Shown: positions 59,401 through 64,000 of the stretch, piece after piece
Position numbering within the stretch: the first letter of the stretch is position 1
Layout of the letters: each line of letters opens with the position of its first letter
Origin: Prosopis cineraria
Lineage: Eukaryota > Streptophyta > Magnoliopsida > Fabales > Fabaceae
DNA length: 64,000 nt
NCBI RefSeq assembly: GCF_029017545.1
Contig: NW_026555332.1
Coordinates: 8,680,501-8,744,500, forward strand
Direction: 5' to 3'
Notes under the pieces: generated by a model
What the model saw: the letters and a program-made list of their open reading frames with translations, nothing else
Told to the model about the DNA's origin: nothing
Database searches by the model: none
Made by a program: the position numbers and the translations under genes

Positions 59401-60338
59401 TCTTTTGGAGGAGAAGGTGAAGCAAAAAAAAATACACTTATTTTAGTTAACTAGTGAACTTCAAGAATAGATGTGGGACAAGAATTAGGAGAAAAAAACC
59501 AATTTTCTTAGCATGATGTTGAGGATGAAAAGGGATTGGTAATGAGAGGCTGTCATGAGTTTGATTCTTTTCTAGTGTCTGATCAGGTAATTTGCAATGA
59601 TGTTATGGCTTCCTTTTTTGTAATAAATTGTGAATTTACAACGGAAAACTAATTTTTCCATCGGAAAAGTTGAACCACATGGAATACTTTTTGGTTTTGG
59701 TGAAATTTTTTTAAGAATGACGTATTGTTCATTTTTATTACAAAATGATAGGTGTTAAAATGAAAGTTGAACTTCTCTATACCACATTCAATAGCCTGAA
59801 AGAACTTCTCTATACCACAATCAATAGCCAGAAATTCTTTATAATTTGATAATACTTTTTAAAAGTTTTAAATTCTTCACTAATATGATCACAATAGTGT
59901 CTAACATGATTACAATGGTGTGTTTTCCTGTTTTCTTCTAAACTTAAATCATAAGATGAATGGGTTTGATGACTTTTCAAACTCTTCTAAGTTCCAGCCA
60001 TGATGGATCTCTCTCTTGCAACCAACAAATGTCGTGGAAGTAATGAGACAGTACGCTTGAGTTCCAACAAGATAACTTCAAAGACTAACCCCGCGGTGAG
60101 AGAAATCAACGTGAAGAATTACGTTGAGTTTGTTGTAATAGAATTTAAATTTGTCTCTTTAATTTATAAAATTTTTTAATAATTATTTTTATTTTATTAT
60201 CTTTTATAAAATATAAAATATTTTATTTTTTAAATAAAATTTACGGGAAATCACAGATATCGATTTTAGAATATTTAAATTCAAAAAAATGTTACCGACA
60301 AACTCTCTCCCTCTAGAATTTTTTAAGTTATATTATAT
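59401..60338. other. Intergenic, nothing recognised
   Basis: No ORF, terminal repeat or family motif was recognised. Confidence 0.4.
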
Positions 60339-60347
60339 TAAAATATA
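60339..60347. repeat. 9-bp target duplication TAAAATATA (left)
   Basis: Identical to 63311-63319. Nine bases is the Mutator-superfamily length. Confidence 0.92.
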
Positions 60348-61079
60348 GGGGGAATGGCATTAAGGACCCTAAAAAGCAAGAATTTTGCAAATAAGGCCTA
60401 ATAGATTCTGAAATTATTCTGAGAGCCTAAAGGCCTCATTTGCAATTATATTTTTTTGGTGAAATGACTAATTTGTCCCTCCCATAACCAGCTTCTTCTT
60501 CCTTTGTTCGTCCTTCTCTCTCTTCCTCTATTCTTCCTCCCTCGTCCTTCTTTCTCTTCCTCTTTCAACATTGATACAATAACCAAATTCATTTTTCTCT
60601 CCATCATGCTTCTCTATTCCCTCTCTTCTTCTTCCTCCTTTTTTCTTCTTTCTCTCATTTGAAGCTTTTCTATTCAACAGGTATGAGTGGGCGATTCACT
60701 TTTATCCAGATGGGTATGGAGAAGACGATCAGGCGTTCGTCCAATTACATTCCTCTCACACCAACCAACTTCTTGAGACGATTTGCCATAGTGTGAAAAG
60801 AATAGATCAAGTGTTGCATCTGCGATATCAGTTTTATCTAATCATAATGTACGCGTTCATGTTCATTTAATGAAAACAAGTTGTTATTTATGGACTTTTT
60901 GTTGTTTCTGATACATATTTTCTTGCAACTGATATAAATGTTCTGGTGTAGATGTTGTTTATGAAATTTATGTTATTATTTATAGAATTTACGTTGTGCA
61001 AACTTTGCAATTAACTTGTGCGGATATTTATGTGTATCATATCAACAAACTTTATATTATAAACATATGGACATTGTGT

Positions 61080-62370
61080 TGTTAGCAAATGGATACCTTT
61101 ATATTATATATGGACATTTTGTTCTTCATTAACTTGAGAAACTTTTTGTTAAGCCTAGCCAATTGATAAATTGGACACACATGGACTTTCAGTTGAGAAT
61201 ATATGAACCTTTAGTTGTGCATCGAGGATATTGTGTTGTATATTATTTGCTTACATTTGCATTTTGTCAAGCCTAACCTATTGATAAAGTAGAATCTTAT
61301 GGACTTTCAATTGAGAATAAATGAACCTTATATTGTGCATAATGGATATTGTGTTATGCATTGTTGCCTATTTGTGTATTTTGTTAAGCCTAGCCTACTG
61401 ATAAAGTAGAATCGTATGGACTTTTAGTTGAGAATATATGAACCTTCAGTTGTGCATCAAGGATATTATGTTGTACATTATTTGCTTACATCTGCATTTT
61501 GTCAAGCTTAGCCTACTGATAAAGTATAATCTTATGAACTTTTAGTTAAGAATAAATGAACCTTATATTGTGCATAATAGATATTGTGTTATGCATTGTT
61601 TGCCTATTTGTGTATTTTGTTAACCCTAGCCTACTAATAAAGTAGAATCTTATGGACTTTTAGTTGAGAATATATGAACCTTAAGTTGTGCATAGAAGAT
61701 ATAGTGTTGTGCATTGTTTGCTTACATTTGTATTTTGTTAAGCCTAACCTACTGATAAAGTAGAATCTGATGGACTTTTAGTTGAGAATAAATGAACCTT
61801 ATATTGTGCATAATGGATATTGTGTTATGCATTGTTTGCCTATTTGTGCATTTTGTTAAGCCTAGCCTATTGATAAAGTAGAATCGTATGGACTTTTAGT
61901 TGAGAATATATGAACCTTAAGTTGTGCATAGAGGATATTGTGTTGTGCATTGTTTGCTTACTTCTGCATTTTGTCAAGCCTAGCCTATTGATAAAGTAGA
62001 ATCTTATAGACTTTTAGTTGAGAATAAATGAACCTTATATTATGTATAGTGAATATTGTTATGTATTGTTTGCCTATTTGTACATTTTGTTAAGCCTAGT
62101 CTACTAATAAAGTAGAATCATATGGACTTTTAGTTAATAATATATGAACCTTATGTTATACATAGTGGATATTGTGTAGTGCATTGTTTGCTTACTTATA
62201 CATTTTGCCAAGCCCAGCTTACTGATAAAGTAGAATCTTATGGACTTTTAGTTGAGAATAAATGAACATTATATTGTGCATGGTAAATATTGTATCATGC
62301 ATTATTTGCCTAACTTCAATATTTTGTTAAGCCTATCATAATGATAAATTGAAATCACATGGATTTTCAG
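61080..62370. repeat. ~118-bp tandem array, about ten monomers, alternating types
   Basis: The anchor GATAAAGTAGAATC or a close variant recurs at about 61165, 61283, 61400, 61518, 61635, 61754, 61872, 61990, 62105, 62224 and 62343, spacing 115-119 bp. Monomers alternate. One type has GAGAATATATGAACCTTAAGT and a TTTGCTTAC segment. The other has GAGAATAAATGAACCTTATA and TTTGCCTATTTG. The basic unit of amplification was therefore probably a ~236-bp dimer. Confidence 0.93.
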
Positions 62371-62814
62371 GTGAAAATATATTACAAACTTTTTTTATTG
62401 CAACTGTCTTTAACTAGCCATCCTCTCTGGAGGCCACGAACAAGGAGGATAGAGTCTTCTAAGATAGGAAGATTTATCATTGTTCAAGATGTGGGAAGGC
62501 CGAACAGAGTCGTAAGACATGCAAGAATCCTAACCCAGCATGAGAATTGGTTAAATTATACTTCTTTGATGTACACAAGCAACTATAATTATGTATATGA
62601 AAGCATTTCCAAATAATATTTTTTGAGTAAGTGGGAATCACAAATATTTTTTGTTTGTATATGTAGAAGCAACTATTAGATATTTTGAATATAGTGGCTA
62701 ACTTTTTGTATATATCAAACTTGAAATATTGTATCAAATTTCATATGGGTACTTGTTTTAGTACCTATGCTAATACCAACATGAAATTATGCATATATGA
62801 TGTAATTGTCCTTC

Positions 62815-63140
62815 TTAATATTGGAAATGTATAGATTTTCTGTTGAGCATGCGTAGACATCGTCTTGTGCATAGTAGATATTTTGTCGTGCATGGTCTGC
62901 CTAACGTCATTTTGTTATAGCCTAAGCTAGTGAAATATTGAAAATGTATGAATTTTTTGTTCAGCACATTTGGACATCGTATTATGCATAGTAGATATTG
63001 TGTTGTGCATGGTCTGCCTAGTCATTTTTGCTAAAGCCAAGGCTAGTGAAATACTTGAAATGCATGGGCTTTCTGTTGAAATGTGTGGACATTGTCTTGT
63101 GCATAGTGGATGTTATATCGTGCATGGTCTATTTCGTTGT
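62815..63140. repeat. Diverged monomers of the same array
   Basis: Three copies of a related unit (TTGTGCATAGTAGATATTTTG, GTGCATGGTCTGCCTA, GCTAGTGAAATA) at about 62820, 62940 and 63040, clearly older than the main array. Confidence 0.75.
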
Positions 63141-63326
63141 TTTGAGAGTTCATGCAGGTTTTGAATTCAAATCAAACAAAGGGCAAAATCATACTTTTGG
63201 TCTCAAGAAAATTGGCAATAAGGGCCTTAAGGCCTAAAGAGAAATATCAAATTCATTTAGACCCAAATTACAATAAAGTCTGTTTTTAAGGTCCTTAATA
63301 CCATTCCTCCTAAAATATATTTTAAA

Positions 63327-64000
63327 GGGAGAATTACAATGTAGGCCCTAGAAAAAAAAATTTACATTGCAAGCTCAATACATTCTAATATTGCGCTGCA
63401 GGTTTAATGGTTCTTGTTGCAGTTTTTCTTAGGAGCAAAAGTACAATTTTACCCTTGTATAATTTGAAAACTCAACCTATGCAAAACCCTCATCTAGGAA
63501 GCATAAGACAATATTCATGAATTCTCAAAGCAATATTTATGAATTCTCAACACAATATCCATGCGTGTCCATTTTATTTATAAGTTAAAACATACAAGTC
63601 ATACAAAGTATATACAATATAATATCCATGGATGCATAACATAATATTCATGAATTTTCAATATAATGTCAATGCATGTCCAATTGTTCAGTAGATTAAT
63701 TAAAATATGCAAGTCATGCAAAGCATGTACAACATAATGGTCATGAATATACAACACAAATATTCATAAATTTTTAATATAATATTAATGAATTCTCAAT
63801 ACAATTGTCCATGCGTGTCTACGCATTGACATTCAGTTAACAATATATGATTATCATATTGTGTATCTATAAATATTATATTATATATTGTTTGCACTAT
63901 TTGTATATTTTATTAAACTTACTAATTAATTAGATATATATAAATATTTTATTGAGAATTTATAATCATCATGTTATAATTATATAAAAAAATTATATTT
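63327..64000. mobile_element. Start of a second related Mutator-like element (leaves the window)
   Basis: It begins GGGAGAATTACAATGTAGGCCCTAGAAA, similar to the first element's GGGGGAATGGCATTAAGGACCCTAAAAA. From about 63480 to 63820 it contains ~115-bp units related to the main array but in inverse orientation. From about 63825 to the window end the units run in direct orientation again, giving a head-to-head switch. The far end is outside the window, so its target duplication cannot be checked. Confidence 0.55.

Larger units (their letters stand above)
60348..63310. mobile_element. Mutator-like non-autonomous transposon, 3.0 kb
   Basis: The left end GGGGGAATGGCATTAAGGAC and the right end (read inward on the minus strand) GGAGGAATGGTATTAAGGAC form terminal inverted repeats. 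Weaker similarity continues for about 100 bp around AAGGCCTAA. A perfect 9-bp duplication TAAAATATA flanks it. The left interior has a pyrimidine-rich tract (60489-60660). Most of the rest is a ~118-bp tandem array. No transposase was seen. ORFs at 62359-62616 and 62970-63237 come from the repeats. Confidence 0.88.

Noticed and set aside
61080..62370. Possible CRISPR array because of regular repeats
   Set aside because: The ~118-bp units are contiguous diverged monomers with no spacers, lying in a plant Mutator-like element.
62359..63237. ORFs at the right side of the tandem array
   Set aside because: They consist of repeat monomers, with no protein-like conservation.

Overview
This is AT-rich nuclear DNA of a flowering plant, most likely a eudicot. 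The evidence is the repeat content: Ty1/copia and Athila-type Ty3/gypsy retrotransposons, LTR-like segments, CACTA, hAT-like and Mutator-like DNA transposons, and an integrated caulimovirid-type (pararetrovirus) relic. There are no bacterial-style operons, rRNA genes or CRISPR arrays. The species cannot be fixed from this window. Nearly all of it is layered transposable-element debris. The only convincing host genes are a small family of short secreted cysteine-containing peptides at 47-57 kb.

Layout. 0.4-4.9 kb: a decayed copia element (about 0.89-3.66 kb) between an inverted pair of repeats. 6.6-8.4 kb: a solo-LTR-like segment next to an exon-like ORF. 10.3-26.7 kb: one old Athila-type element on the minus strand (integrase piece, spacer, 3' LTR). 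It is split by a 6.0-kb CACTA element (11.10-17.10 kb, itself holding a hAT-like MITE and an LTR-like segment), a 2.1-kb CACTA element (19.77-21.91 kb) and another LTR-like segment (22.7-25.7 kb). 26.7-44.0 kb: an endogenous pararetrovirus relic, interrupted at 29.77-42.21 kb by a very young, complete Athila-type retrotransposon. That element has a perfect 5-bp target duplication, near-identical 1.88-kb LTRs, a tRNA-Asp-type primer site and an uninterrupted 2025-residue polyprotein.

44.9-47.05 kb: a CACTA element lying between a peptide gene's probable promoter and its coding region. 47.1-56.6 kb: the peptide family, with one single gene, one relic, and a 722-bp tandem pair whose second copy has a 1-nt frameshift in the cysteine-rich end. 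A 1.3-kb hAT-like element (53.4-54.7 kb) sits among them. 58.6-59.4 kb: an unrecognised decayed coding remnant. 60.35-63.31 kb: a Mutator-like element with a perfect 9-bp target duplication, carrying about ten ~118-bp tandem monomers that alternate in type. A second related element starts at about 63.33 kb and leaves the window.

Most observations are structural: termini, target duplications and paralogue alignments read by eye. No database search was possible, so family names rest on recognised motifs, and identities and ages are approximate.
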